From contig NZ_AP028066.1 in assembly GCF_030297135.1 (NCBI RefSeq), positions 186,001 through 250,000 of the forward strand: a DNA stretch of 64,000 nt. Reading direction: 5' to 3'. This DNA comes from Pseudoalteromonas apostichopi (GTDB lineage Bacteria; Pseudomonadota; Gammaproteobacteria; Enterobacterales; Alteromonadaceae). The translations under genes and the position numbers were made by a program. The notes beneath the pieces were generated by a model, which worked only from the letters and a program-made list of their open reading frames with translations, made no database searches and was not told the origin of the DNA. This document shows, one piece after another, positions 16,850 to 26,679 of this stretch. Within the stretch, counting starts at the first letter, position 1. Every line of letters begins with the position of its first letter.

Positions 16850-18376
16850 TTATTCCTTTATTTGATGATGAGGACTTAGTTCAGTCACTAATTTGATACT
16901 TGATACCATTTGATCAAGCTGAAAATGAGGTTGTAGTTGTAAGACAGAAAAGTAGTGGCCTGGCTTCGATTTATTTTCAGTCACTTTCACTTTCGCATTT
17001 GCCAAAGGATACTTACTTCTTATTTGCTCTGAGGCAGAGTCCGATGCTGTCGTGTAGTTATTAACCCATGCTTGCAAGCCTTGTTCACAAGCTTGAGCTG
17101 TACTGTAAGAACCAACCCGATCACGTGCTAGGAGCTTTAAATAGTGAGCAAAACGTGACACACATAAAATATATTGCAGCATAGACGATAAGCGGGCATT
17201 TACTGTCGATGCTTCACTATCGTAGTGCTTGGCTTGCTGAGCCGAAGCGTTACTATAAAAAACCAGATGCTCAGTATTAGTCACGGATGATGCTGGAATA
17301 AACCCAAGTTCAGAAAATTGCTTTTCTAATTTACTGGTTACAATCAAATCTATTGGTGGTTTAGCTTCTTTTCTGTACACATCAGTTGAAAAGTAATTTT
17401 TCGTCAAACCAGTAACGATACCTTTAGATATTTTACCTGGTTCAATGCCTCTTATTTGACCAAACCAACCACTTTCAGCATAAGCACGCACTAAAGTCGA
17501 CACAAATTGGTAACCGGCGTTTCCCCATAACATGTCTGTTTCTGGTGTTGTTATTTTTTCTGTATATAAAAAGTCTAAGTGACGGGTACCGTCGTTTTTA
17601 TAGGGTGCTCTGACTAAAACATGCGGCAATACAAGACCAACAAAACGCGCATCTTCCATGGCTCTAAAGCTACGCCACTTTGTATATTCGACCTGTTCAA
17701 ATTGATTATATAAATCGAATTGGTAACCTAGGTCAGTAAAGCTGTTTGTACCAAATAAGCTTGCTGACACAGCAGTAATAAATGGCGAAAAGGAGGCTGC
17801 GGCTACTTTCGAAATTTCTTTTAAGGTGTCTATATCGTTGTAAATGGTACCCGGTGCACTCCCGTTAGTAATTTCGTAATCACCAATCAATACACCAAAG
17901 GGCTCTCCGCCAGGGCGATCGAACTCATTTTGATAAATTAATTGAAAGAAGCTACTTTGATCAAAATCGATTGCCTTATTAACATCTCTCGATAATGTAT
18001 TCCAATCACAATCTAACAAGCGTAACTTTACTTTTTTTTCTTTATCGCTAAGTTCTGTTTGTAAAGTTAACCACCATAAATTGCGCCAGCTGGCTTCTAA
18101 TTGTTGAAATGTTGGGTGATGTAAAATCTGATCTAATTGATCAGATATGAGCGAATCTATTTTAACAATGGTCAGTTGCAAATATGAACTGATTGACTCT
18201 TTATCCCACTGCAGTGGCGAATCAGAAGAGCCTTCAAGCCATAATAACAGCGCTTTAAATGTCTCTTTCTCATTTAGAAAGCGTTCCAATAAAGCGCTAT
18301 TTTCGAAGATATCTGACGCTGTACTATGAGAAAATACAGCGTCAGCTCCTATGAATGAAAACTCTTCACAATTCAT
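16850..18376 (-). CDS. Second TssC-family sheath protein (divergent paralogue)
   Basis: A 508-residue protein related along its length to the neighbouring TssC. Shared blocks include LEASWRNLWWL (compare LEGSWRGLNHL), a KAIDFDQSSFFQLIYQNEF stretch (compare KAVEFDQSQTFKKIYESEF), RPGGEPFGVLIGDYE, EYTKWRSFRAMEDARFVGL and SRFAHYLKLLARDRVGS. It differs in having a longer N-terminal part of about 30 residues, a shorter middle and several altered loops. The gene lies between tssC and tagJ with short gaps, on the same transcript. Whether it co-assembles into the sheath, caps it or binds ClpV differently cannot be read from sequence. The C-terminal half is well conserved, so it is not a pseudogene. 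Confidence 0.85.
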   Translation of the reverse strand: MNCEEFSFIGADAVFSHSTASDIFENSALLERFLNEKETFKALLLWLEGSSDSPLQWDKESISSYLQLTIVKIDSLISDQLDQILHHPTFQQLEASWRNLWWLTLQTELSDKEKKVKLRLLDCDWNTLSRDVNKAIDFDQSSFFQLIYQNEFDRPGGEPFGVLIGDYEITNGSAPGTIYNDIDTLKEISKVAAASFSPFITAVSASLFGTNSFTDLGYQFDLYNQFEQVEYTKWRSFRAMEDARFVGLVLPHVLVRAPYKNDGTRHLDFLYTEKITTPETDMLWGNAGYQFVSTLVRAYAESGWFGQIRGIEPGKISKGIVTGLTKNYFSTDVYRKEAKPPIDLIVTSKLEKQFSELGFIPASSVTNTEHLVFYSNASAQQAKHYDSEASTVNARLSSMLQYILCVSRFAHYLKLLARDRVGSYSTAQACEQGLQAWVNNYTTASDSASEQIRSKYPLANAKVKVTENKSKPGHYFSVLQLQPHFQLDQMVSSIKLVTELSPHHQIKE

Positions 18377-18403
18377 TTTGCATCATCCTTAATGCAGAAA
18401 GGG

Positions 18404-19897
18404 TTAACCAATCTCAGGGATTTTGGCAACCAATCTAAGTGATGACGTTAACTCTTCCATTTGTAACCATGGTCTTAACCACGCAACAGCATTATAGGCA
18501 CCAGGTTGACCAGGAATTTCTTTAACTGAAACTTTTGCATCTGCTAAAGGATAACGTGCTCTGATATCTTGACCACCACCCTCTGTTGCATTTACGTAAG
18601 ATAGAATCCAACGATTTAACCAAGATTCAACGTCTTCTGCTTCCATAAAGCTACCGATTTTATCGCGTGCCATTACTTTTAAATAATGAGCAAAGCGAGA
18701 AGTAGCCATTAGGTAAGGCAAGCGGGCTGAAATAGCAGCATTCGCAGTTGCATCAGGCGTTGAGTAAACTTGCGGTTTTTGACACGATTGTCCACCAAAG
18801 AACACCGCGTAATCTGTATTTTTATAATGACACAGTGGTAAGAAACCAAGCTTACTTAACTCTGCTTCACGTCGGTCAGTAATACCAATCTCTGTTGGGC
18901 ATTTAAGATCAGGATCACCATCATCACTAGTGAATATATGAGTAGGTAAACCTTCTACTTTACCGCCGCCCTCTGCGCCACGAATAGCAGTACAAAAACC
19001 ATATTGAGAGAATGCTTTTGTCATATTCGTCGCCATCGCATAGGCTGCATTACTCCAACAATAATCTGCGTTATCAGTACTTACAGAGCGACCGGCAAGC
19101 TCATCAACTTCAAACTCTTCATAGTTGAATTCTTCAACAGGTTTAGATGCTGCACCGTAAGGTAAACGAGATAAAAACCTTGGCATTGTGAGTGAAACAA
19201 AGCGTGAATCATCACTATCTCTAAATGAGCGCCATTTAGTGTATTCAAGTGACTCAAATACTTTTTCTAGATCTCTAGGTTTAGTGAGCTCTTCCCAACT
19301 ATCAAATCCAAAGAGTGAAGGTGATGATGCCGAAATAAACGGACAAAAACCAGCTGCAGCAACGTTTGACATTAAGCCCAGAGTTTCAACGTCTTCGGGG
19401 TGATTCGTAAACTCAAAATCACCAACAATAGTACCGTAAGGTTCACCACCTGGTGTACCAAACTCTGACTCGTAGATTTTTTTAAATGTTTGGCTTTGAT
19501 CAAACTCAACCGCTTTACTTAAATCTTTATGAAGCTCTTTCTTCTTCATATTAAGCACGCGAATTTTTAGAGTTGAACCAGTATCTGAATTCATTACTAA
19601 GTGATTCAAACCACGCCATGAACCTTCTAATTTTTGAAAGTCTTCATGGTGCATAATGACACTGAGTTGTTTCGATATTTTTTGGTCGATCAACTGAATC
19701 GCTTCATTGAAAGTCACTGTCATGTTTTTATTCCATTGAACAGTGCCCTTTAAAGCTTCTTCAGTTAAAGTGCGTAACAGCTCTTCCGCTCGACTTGCGT
19801 CTGTTTGTTTAGTTGCGCCAATCGCTTGAGTTAATAACGACGTTGACTCTGTCGTTGTTGCTGTGTCTAATTCTTGTGCTAGTGTTTCGGTGCTCAT
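18404..19897 (-). CDS. tssC: TssC/VipB sheath large subunit
   Basis: TssC with TssB forms the contractile T6SS sheath. The 497-residue protein shows the family landmarks: LEGSWRGLNHLVMNSDTG, TPGGEPYGTIVGDFEF, FCPFISASSPSLFGFDSW, EYTKWRSFRDSDDSRFVSL, PRFLSRLPYG and SRFAHYLKVMARDKIGSFM, ending AWLRPWLQMEELTSSLRLVA. It is full length and the more typical of the two TssC-type proteins here. Its ATG overlaps the TGA of tssB by four bases, as expected for subunits needed in equal amounts. Confidence 0.97.
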   Translation of the reverse strand: MSTETLAQELDTATTTESTSLLTQAIGATKQTDASRAEELLRTLTEEALKGTVQWNKNMTVTFNEAIQLIDQKISKQLSVIMHHEDFQKLEGSWRGLNHLVMNSDTGSTLKIRVLNMKKKELHKDLSKAVEFDQSQTFKKIYESEFGTPGGEPYGTIVGDFEFTNHPEDVETLGLMSNVAAAGFCPFISASSPSLFGFDSWEELTKPRDLEKVFESLEYTKWRSFRDSDDSRFVSLTMPRFLSRLPYGAASKPVEEFNYEEFEVDELAGRSVSTDNADYCWSNAAYAMATNMTKAFSQYGFCTAIRGAEGGGKVEGLPTHIFTSDDGDPDLKCPTEIGITDRREAELSKLGFLPLCHYKNTDYAVFFGGQSCQKPQVYSTPDATANAAISARLPYLMATSRFAHYLKVMARDKIGSFMEAEDVESWLNRWILSYVNATEGGGQDIRARYPLADAKVSVKEIPGQPGAYNAVAWLRPWLQMEELTSSLRLVAKIPEIG

Positions 19898-20397
19898 TTT
19901 TCAGACTCCTCTAACTTTAGCTCTTTGGCAATTGAATCAAGACTCGCCGTGTTGCTTAACACTTCCTCTAAGACATTTTCTAACTCTTCCGAGCGGTCAA
20001 TCTTAGTCATTAGGTCTCGAAGTTTATTACGTGTCTCCATCAAATTGCGTAATGGTTCAACTTGATTTACGACAGCAGCAGGCTCAAAGTCATCGATACT
20101 TTTAAAGTTGAGATCAACACTAAATTTGGTGCCGTCATCAGTTAAAGTATTATCAATATCTAACTTCAGCGAAGGGCTCATTTTCTTTAAAACATCATTA
20201 AAGTTTTCTCTGTCGATTTGAATAAAACGACGATCTTTTAAAGGTTTTAATACTTCTTGATTATGACCTGAAAAATCGCCCATTACCCCAACCACAAAAG
20301 GCAGCTCTTTTTTTACAATTGCACCTTCAGTTTCAACGTCATAGGTAATATGCACTCTCGGTTTACGTACACGTTTTAATTTGTCATGGATACTCAT
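19894..20397 (-). CDS. tssB: TssB/VipA sheath small subunit
   Basis: TssB is the small sheath subunit; its N-terminal region carries the ClpV recognition helix in related systems. The 167-residue protein has RKPRVHITYDVETEGA near the start, LPFVVGVMGDFSGH, then RRFIQIDRENFNDVLKKM and a C-terminal charged helix, all standard for the family. A strong ribosome binding site (AAGGAG) precedes the ATG. It follows tssA by 12 bases and overlaps tssC by four. Confidence 0.97.
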   Translation of the reverse strand: MSIHDKLKRVRKPRVHITYDVETEGAIVKKELPFVVGVMGDFSGHNQEVLKPLKDRRFIQIDRENFNDVLKKMSPSLKLDIDNTLTDDGTKFSVDLNFKSIDDFEPAAVVNQVEPLRNLMETRNKLRDLMTKIDRSEELENVLEEVLSNTASLDSIAKELKLEESEK

Positions 20398-20409
20398 TCA
20401 AAACTCCTT

Positions 20410-21516
20410 TTACTCGGTTTCTGTTTCGCTAACTTTGATGCCAGACAGCTTAAAGTATCCGGTCCTAGCATCACTATCGGTTATTAATTCATTTAATAAT
20501 TCTGGTAGCGATAATTCGCTCCATCGAATAACTTGCTCAATGGTGTAAGACATAGGTGAATGTGGCTCTGTCTTTCTAAAAAACTGTGCAATTTCTTGCA
20601 ACTTGTTTATCGCATTTTCTCGGCTATTGATTTGGGTATCATTTCGAGAGGGATTCTCTCCGACAGGTGTTTCGCCTTCAACCTGCTCATTTTCTTGCGG
20701 TTCTTGAATCGACTTCGCTTCAAGGGACTTAAATTTGTCTTCACCTAAATGTAAAACTGCATTTAAGCATTCCTCGAGTGCTTGCTTGATATTTGAAGTA
20801 GGCTGCGATTGTTCTGTAGCATTATCAAGTGCACTACTCAAAGCACTAAATTCTGCAAGGGCCTCTTCAATGCCATTTTTTATATCGAGGAAAAACTCTG
20901 CTGGTGTTTCTTGAGCACTTTTTTCTATCAACTCAAAATCAATAGCCCCTTGCGCTATTTTCTTCTCTCTTTTCTCTTCATTAAGTCGAGATATATCGTA
21001 AGCTTGCTGATATTCCCAATAAGTAAATGGTTCGTAGTTTTGGCTATCGGTTAATGCAATACTTTTGATAGGGATGATCAGTGCCCCATCCCCCGCTACA
21101 CCATTTAAACCAACAATGGCAGAGACTTTATCAGATATCTCATCACCTTCATCAAGCGATGGGTAGAGCGCCTCAAAATGATGACTTATTAGTTCATGTG
21201 CCACGCGAAAGCCAAACGCCAAACCTTTAAAACCATGAACACGACACAATGCTTCAGTAAACCAAGCTAAATACTCTATATCTTTACTTTCTGATTTTAA
21301 TGCTGCGCTGCATTGTTCCAACAATGGCTGCCAATCACGAGCAAGAGAAGCGATGCCTTCGTCATCGACGAGTGCAAGCCGTTCAGCAGCACGTAACTGA
21401 TTGCGCATATCTTTTAAGGAATAATACGTTGAGGTAGGAGACACATCAGATCTTGGCTCAATGCCTGCGAATGCATCTTCACTAATTGGAGCTATATATT
21501 CATCAAATACAAACAT
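20410..21516 (-). CDS. tssA: TssA baseplate/sheath-assembly protein
   Basis: TssA starts or stabilises assembly of baseplate and sheath. The 368-residue protein has the ImpA_N domain in its first half: DMRNQLRAAERLA, then WLAWFTEALCRVHGF-like text (read as YLAWFTEALCRVHGFKGL) and HFEALYPSLDEGDE. The middle is an acidic and Gln/Glu-rich helical spacer. The end has AINKLQEIAQFFRKTEPHSP, MSYTIEQVIRWSELSLPELL, typical of the short TssA1-type C-terminus. The ATG has an AAGG at 7 bases. It is the first gene of its block and a good promoter lies upstream. Confidence 0.93.
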   Translation of the reverse strand: MFVFDEYIAPISEDAFAGIEPRSDVSPTSTYYSLKDMRNQLRAAERLALVDDEGIASLARDWQPLLEQCSAALKSESKDIEYLAWFTEALCRVHGFKGLAFGFRVAHELISHHFEALYPSLDEGDEISDKVSAIVGLNGVAGDGALIIPIKSIALTDSQNYEPFTYWEYQQAYDISRLNEEKREKKIAQGAIDFELIEKSAQETPAEFFLDIKNGIEEALAEFSALSSALDNATEQSQPTSNIKQALEECLNAVLHLGEDKFKSLEAKSIQEPQENEQVEGETPVGENPSRNDTQINSRENAINKLQEIAQFFRKTEPHSPMSYTIEQVIRWSELSLPELLNELITDSDARTGYFKLSGIKVSETETE

Positions 21517-21565
21517 TCCATTGCCTTACAAATTCCTTTTACACCCAAAATAGAGACGACGTAAA

Positions 21566-21593
21566 ATAATACATTCCTTATTTTTAATTTCAA
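21566..21593 (-). promoter_or_regulatory. Sigma-70-type promoter before tssA
   Basis: On the minus strand TTGAAA (21588-21593) and TATTAT (21566-21571) are separated by 16 bases. They lie about 50 bases upstream of the tssA ATG in an AT-rich gap of 158 bases. This would start the tssA to clpV transcript. Found by eye only. Confidence 0.5.
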
Positions 21594-21674
21594 GCCACAA
21601 AACAATTAATTAAAATAAAATTACAAAAAATAAAATAATAAAACAAACCATCATCCACATTATTTTAATAATGG

Positions 21675-22466
21675 CTACTTACTCAATAATAAGGGCACAG
21701 TCAAATCATTATTAGTTAATGTTTTATCATTAGAATTATCTGACTTTTCATTTTTCACTAAAATAAAAGTAACATTATCTCTTGCGCCACGCACAAGAGT
21801 GGAATGAATTAAAGCCAAGCCTGAATCAATAATATTTTTAGGACCTAAGGCAATACTAATTTCTGAGTCATTTAGCTCACCAGTTAACCCATCTGAGCAA
21901 AGTAAGAAAATATCATCAGTTAATAAGTCGCCTTCTACAGAGTCGACAGACAGCTCATTTTGCACCCCTACCGCGCGTGTAATAACATTAGCTAAAGGGT
22001 GATTTACTGCTTCTTGCTCTGTGAGTAACCCCTCATCAATTAAATCATTAATTTGACTGTGGTCTCGAGATAACTGTAACAACCCATTCGCTCTGTAAAG
22101 GTATATTCTGCTATCACCTACCCAAATTGCTGAATACTTATTATCTTTGAAAAACAGTACGGTAACTGTTGTGCCGGCCGTTTTGTTAGCCAAAAAATCA
22201 CTGCTATATTCAAGCAGTTTTGTATTGGCACTTTTTATTGCCTTGATCAACATCTCGGTCGAAATTGATGACGCAGGTAATTCTTCGACTTCAGCCTTGA
22301 TAACATCTACCACTAGCTGGCTTGCAAAATCGCCCGCTTCATGCCCCCCCATACCGTCTGCAACAACCCAAATGTTATACTTATTAAGCTCTATATAAGC
22401 ATCTTCGTTAAGTTCTCGAACGACTCCGCGATGAGACACGGCATAACTAATAAAATTTTTATTCAC
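21675..22466 (-). CDS. pppA: PP2C-type Ser/Thr phosphatase PppA
   Basis: A 263-residue metal-dependent phosphatase of the PP2C family. It removes phosphate from the FHA protein phosphorylated by PpkA, switching the T6SS off. Motifs are SHRGVVRELNEDAY, VADGMGGHEAGDFAS, AGTTVTVLFF, WVGDSRIYLYR, LSRDHSQ, DIFLLCSDGLTGELND and RDNVTFILV, including the metal-binding aspartates. The start is a GTG at 22464-22466 that overlaps the tagF stop by 8 bases. It is the last gene of the FHA-to-phosphatase block, and the next gene (tssA) has its own promoter. Confidence 0.94.
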   Translation of the reverse strand: MNKNFISYAVSHRGVVRELNEDAYIELNKYNIWVVADGMGGHEAGDFASQLVVDVIKAEVEELPASSISTEMLIKAIKSANTKLLEYSSDFLANKTAGTTVTVLFFKDNKYSAIWVGDSRIYLYRANGLLQLSRDHSQINDLIDEGLLTEQEAVNHPLANVITRAVGVQNELSVDSVEGDLLTDDIFLLCSDGLTGELNDSEISIALGPKNIIDSGLALIHSTLVRGARDNVTFILVKNEKSDNSNDKTLTNNDLTVPLLLSK

Positions 22467-23187
22467 ACTTACTTACCTGGGTATAATTCCATTCCCAATG
22501 CTGCCAACGTCCATCTAGCATTGCAGCCACCTGATTTACCGGTGGTAAACCTGCTGTCACAAAAACAACAGGTTTAATATTGATAGAACCGTGGGTCCAC
22601 CAAACACTGTAATCCCCATACTTATTGAGTAAAAGTGAATGCAAGACATCATCTAGAGTCCCAACAGCTAATTCATCTCCTTGAAACTCAAATACAGCAG
22701 CAGATTTATTTTCATCTGGCGAAAGGCTTTTACTGAACTTTTTAGCAGTTGAATGACGAACTTTAAGCGTATTCAACACCTTTTTCTGCCAAACACTTAA
22801 GTCCACACTGTCATCAAGTACTGATAACACAGCGTCTTCATAATCAAGCGAAAGCTGGTTCGAATTTAACGCTGAAATGGGTGTACTATCGCTATCGATG
22901 AGAACCGTAAAGGGGTAATGGCGCCCAACTGCATCAACACTTGGTAAAAGTGTCCCCACTTTTGCGCTTTCTGTAATTAAGTTTTCAGACAATGCAAAGT
23001 GCCATACTGGACTTGTTAAATAACGTTCTTGCCACTGAGCGCCCAGCTGCTCTTTACTTACTGCTATTGCAGCCTGTAACCAATGCTCCCAATGCTCTGA
23101 AAACTGTTGGCAGATCCCTTCTTGTACAAAGTCACCCAAAAATGGAACCTTGCCCAAATAGCCAATACCTATAGCCTTGTCGGACAT
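22459..23187 (-). CDS. tagF: TagF/ImpM T6SS regulator
   Basis: TagF (DUF2094) represses T6SS firing post-translationally in systems with PpkA, PppA and Fha. The 242-residue protein starts with the signature IGYLGKVPFLGDFVQ and continues with FSEHWEHWLQAAIAVSKEQLG, SPVWHFALS, LLPSVDAVGRHYPFTVL and a C-terminal YSVWWTHGSINIKPVVFVTAGLPP (read across the domain end). The ATG at 23185-23187 has GAGAG six bases upstream. A longer reading from 23214 adds nine residues within tssM and is less likely. It overlaps the end of tssM by 19 bases. Confidence 0.93.
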   Translation of the reverse strand: MSDKAIGIGYLGKVPFLGDFVQEGICQQFSEHWEHWLQAAIAVSKEQLGAQWQERYLTSPVWHFALSENLITESAKVGTLLPSVDAVGRHYPFTVLIDSDSTPISALNSNQLSLDYEDAVLSVLDDSVDLSVWQKKVLNTLKVRHSTAKKFSKSLSPDENKSAAVFEFQGDELAVGTLDDVLHSLLLNKYGDYSVWWTHGSINIKPVVFVTAGLPPVNQVAAMLDGRWQHWEWNYTQVSKCE

Positions 23188-26100
23188 GAAAAACTCTCTA
23201 TACTTGCGTTCCAAAATGGGTGTCTAATTGAGTTTGGTAATAATTCAACGGTTGCATTATTACCTTGCAGCGAAAAGTGCAGCTCTAAGTCACTTTGAGT
23301 TTCTGCTCGCTGAGCCTTTAAATCATCTAACATTCGATAGAAAGACCATTCGCCACTGTAACTCGTATTGATAGTCCTGCCACCATAAGGTGGTGTAAAC
23401 ACAATTCTGGTTTTACTTTGGGCAACGTCTCCCGGCCAAACAATACTTTTTACTTTCGGTGGACCATGTCGATAAACCATTGACTGACCATCAACTTCGA
23501 TCATAAAACTGGAAATTGTTTGGTCGAGTTTTATCGGCTTTAAGCCAAACTCTATGCGTGGCGTATTACTGTTGCCATCGAAGAACACCTCACGAATTCT
23601 GGCTGCTTGCTCAAACATTTTAAGTGCGGATTCGCTTACACCTATGTTCTTTTCAAATCGCCATGGACTCTTACTGGTATCGACACTTGGCGCAATATAG
23701 GTAGTAAAGAAGTTATCAATTGTGCCCTTAGGGCCAAAAAAGTCAGAGAAATCTTTAAGATTAATTTCTTTATCTGAGTGAGGTACCAACGGGTAACGCC
23801 CTACGATTGCTGCGTTGTACTCACGTAAAACACTGCTTCTCCAGATTTCGTTTAAGTGCTGATTGGCACTTTTCCTTGTGATATTTGACGTATCTTGGCT
23901 TATGTTCAACAACCAATTACTGGCTGGATAAGGCAGCCCTTTACTTTGAAACTCAAGCTGGCTCAGAAACTCTGGTTTATTTTTACCACTTAATTGGTTC
24001 TTTACAGAAGACTTAAGTAACCCTCCACGGTCAAGTTGGTTTAAGTAAATATTTAGCTCTCTTAAACTTGCTTGAATTGTTTCAAGTTGCTGTGGTTCAA
24101 TTTCTAAAATATCACTAAATGCTTCTTCTACTTGATAGCCAGGAAGCTTCACCTCAAATTTCGGTGTTTCATTGGGTAAGTAACGCTTAAGTCTATTAGC
24201 CTTAGTATGCATAGCGACTTCAGCTGCATTTGCAGCCACTTTACCGGCAGCCTTTTGATTTTCCGAAATAGGCAACTTAGTCAACTGAACATTTTTTTGA
24301 ACAGTTGTAATAATATTTTTTATTGGCGCTTCTGGTCCAGCTAAAACATTAGTAACGCGAACACCTTCTGTTGGTGAGTTGAACTCATTTAAAGTCAGTT
24401 CATCGACAAACGAACGCCAGTAATAGATATAATCTTGAAAATACTTTTGCTCTAATTTCTTTTCGATCTCAGCTTTAGAAATATCGTATGTGTTTGCAGC
24501 TTCTTCACCGTAAACCCAACTACTTGCCATCAAGTTACCCAACATCTTGCTTTTCTCGACATTAAAAATGCCATGATAACCATTGTAAGTATAAAGACCT
24601 GGGATACTTTTCATCGTAGCTTCAGGGTTTTGAAAACTAAATTCTCTTGCGCTTTCGTAACTTATAATGTCTGTTAATTTTATTGGTGGAATGCTGCTTT
24701 CCATAAAATCAGCTTGCAGTCTCTGATAAGCTCTTTCTGCAATCGGCAGTTTTGTTAATTCAGCTCGAGCAAGACGAACAGCTTGATGATCAATTTCTTG
24801 CCCAGAGAAACCATGATCGAGTAGTGCTCGCGTATGCGCCATAAGATCACTACGATTAGTTACGTTCACATCCCCTGGAAGAGCTCTTTCGTAATAGGCA
24901 CTAAACCAAGCAAGTAAATCATCTTGATTATAATGCTTAGGTTCAAATAGCATCAGATAGCTGCGCAAAGTCTCGTATAAATAACTCAAATAATCAGCTT
25001 GTTGCTCCATCTCAGATGTTAGCGCATTGAGTAAAAATGGTTCTAGGTATGTTTTTAGTGAACGCAAGTAGGCACTTTTTGAGGCCTCTGTTAGCTCTTC
25101 GACCTTACTAAAACCATACGCTTCAAAGTCTTCAGCATTAATCTCGTTAACAGGGAAGTTCTTTAGCTTATTAAAGCGCTGATTCAAAACAAGTAAGTTA
25201 CTTTTATCTACCGTATTTTGATCTAATACTTGATATTCAGCTAACGCTTGATTTGTTTCATCTATCAACTCACTATTCCATGAAAAGCTAATAAACCAAG
25301 AAATACTTAATGCTATCAGAGTGATACATGTCACTGCTAAACATGATACCCGTAGCCACTTACTTTGCTTTTCATGATGTTTGTTGGTACTTGCTAAGTT
25401 TTGCTCAGGAAAAATAACGCTTTCTAATAAACGCTTTATAAAGAAGCTTCTCGTTTGATTGATATAGTCTTTTTTCGTCGAGTTTTGCTCAGTCAGCAAA
25501 TTAGAAGGTGTTCCCTCTTGCGTTGCACTGGTAAGGTATACACCACGAAATATTGGCAGACTTTCATACGCATTTGGCGTAAATATTTCTTTTAAAAAAG
25601 AGTAACCAACACTTTGAAGAGCACGAAGTTGTTTTGGAAACTCAAACACTTTAGAACGGTTCGCCAAATCATGCTCATTAATCAAACGTCGATTTAATAG
25701 CGAGGTTAAATTTGAAATTAGCCCATGAAATTCTTTATTAAACACTTCAATTTGATTGTCAGAATCAGCATCAAGTTCAAAAGTAACCCCCCAAACTTGC
25801 TCCGTCTCTTCATCACTCAGTTCACTAAAAAACTCTCTAAAGCCTTCAACTAAGTCAACTTTAGAAAAAATAACATATACAGGAAAAGTCATACCAAGCT
25901 GACCCTGAAGCTCCTGCAAGCGTTGTTTTATCGCACGGGCATGCAAGTTACGCTCAGTTTTCGTTTGATTCATCAGTTCGGATATACCCATACTGATGAT
26001 CACCCCATTTACAGGTCGTTTTGGGCGGTATTTTCTAAGTAGCCCTAAAAAGCCTTGCCATGCTTTAGAATCATGCAAAGCATGACTGTTTTGTGTAGTG

Positions 26101-26669
26101 TAACGCCCTGCGGTATCGATAATCACAGCTTTGTTGGTAAACCACCAATCACAATTACGCGTACCACCAACACCGTGAATTAAGTCAGTACCTAGCTTCT
26201 CCTTTAAAGGAAAGTCGAGACCTGAGTTATTAATGAAGTTTGTTTTACCTGACCCCGGTGGGCCAATCATAATATACCAAGGAAGCTGATAGATATTACG
26301 GCCGTTAAAAAGCTTAGCATCCTTCAACAACTCTATCGCCTCAACCATACGAGTTTTTAAGGTTTTAATCTCTTCTTGGACTTCATCTGCAGAATTAGCA
26401 TCAACTTCTATCAGCTCTTCTGTCATGCTGGTATTTCGTTTGCTTTGATTTCTAAACTCAATCAGTTTAACTACGGTATAAACCAGTAAAATTGCTAAAA
26501 TAGTGATGGCACGAGCAGCGACACTTTCAAACGGCTTATAATCGGCGATCGCAATCAGTGGACCACCAAACCAAATAAGTAGGAAGAGAGCTATAAAGCC
26601 AACTACAATCATTACCTTACGAGAAGTAGCAGCGTACATAGCGCGCTTGCACTTTTGAATAAAACTCAT
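23169..26669 (-). CDS. tssM: TssM inner-membrane complex protein (IcmF)
   Basis: TssM forms with TssL and TssJ the membrane complex through which the T6SS fires. From the chosen ATG the protein has 1166 residues. Two N-terminal membrane helices (VMIVVGFIALFLLIWFGG and a second around AARAITILAILLVYTVVKL) are followed by a cytoplasmic NTPase domain with Walker A GPPGSGKTNFI and AVIIDTAGRYT. A third helix (CLAVTCITLIALSISWFISF) leads to a long periplasmic part with the IcmF-related and C-terminal domains (FFGPKGTIDNFFTTYIAP, WPGDVAQSKTRIVF). The ATG at 26667-26669 has GGAG at 5 bases. An upstream in-frame start at 26702 would overlap tssL and is not preferred. Confidence 0.96.
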   Translation of the reverse strand: MSFIQKCKRAMYAATSRKVMIVVGFIALFLLIWFGGPLIAIADYKPFESVAARAITILAILLVYTVVKLIEFRNQSKRNTSMTEELIEVDANSADEVQEEIKTLKTRMVEAIELLKDAKLFNGRNIYQLPWYIMIGPPGSGKTNFINNSGLDFPLKEKLGTDLIHGVGGTRNCDWWFTNKAVIIDTAGRYTTQNSHALHDSKAWQGFLGLLRKYRPKRPVNGVIISMGISELMNQTKTERNLHARAIKQRLQELQGQLGMTFPVYVIFSKVDLVEGFREFFSELSDEETEQVWGVTFELDADSDNQIEVFNKEFHGLISNLTSLLNRRLINEHDLANRSKVFEFPKQLRALQSVGYSFLKEIFTPNAYESLPIFRGVYLTSATQEGTPSNLLTEQNSTKKDYINQTRSFFIKRLLESVIFPEQNLASTNKHHEKQSKWLRVSCLAVTCITLIALSISWFISFSWNSELIDETNQALAEYQVLDQNTVDKSNLLVLNQRFNKLKNFPVNEINAEDFEAYGFSKVEELTEASKSAYLRSLKTYLEPFLLNALTSEMEQQADYLSYLYETLRSYLMLFEPKHYNQDDLLAWFSAYYERALPGDVNVTNRSDLMAHTRALLDHGFSGQEIDHQAVRLARAELTKLPIAERAYQRLQADFMESSIPPIKLTDIISYESAREFSFQNPEATMKSIPGLYTYNGYHGIFNVEKSKMLGNLMASSWVYGEEAANTYDISKAEIEKKLEQKYFQDYIYYWRSFVDELTLNEFNSPTEGVRVTNVLAGPEAPIKNIITTVQKNVQLTKLPISENQKAAGKVAANAAEVAMHTKANRLKRYLPNETPKFEVKLPGYQVEEAFSDILEIEPQQLETIQASLRELNIYLNQLDRGGLLKSSVKNQLSGKNKPEFLSQLEFQSKGLPYPASNWLLNISQDTSNITRKSANQHLNEIWRSSVLREYNAAIVGRYPLVPHSDKEINLKDFSDFFGPKGTIDNFFTTYIAPSVDTSKSPWRFEKNIGVSESALKMFEQAARIREVFFDGNSNTPRIEFGLKPIKLDQTISSFMIEVDGQSMVYRHGPPKVKSIVWPGDVAQSKTRIVFTPPYGGRTINTSYSGEWSFYRMLDDLKAQRAETQSDLELHFSLQGNNATVELLPNSIRHPFWNASIESFSCPTRL

Positions 26670-26679
26670 CACAACTCCA

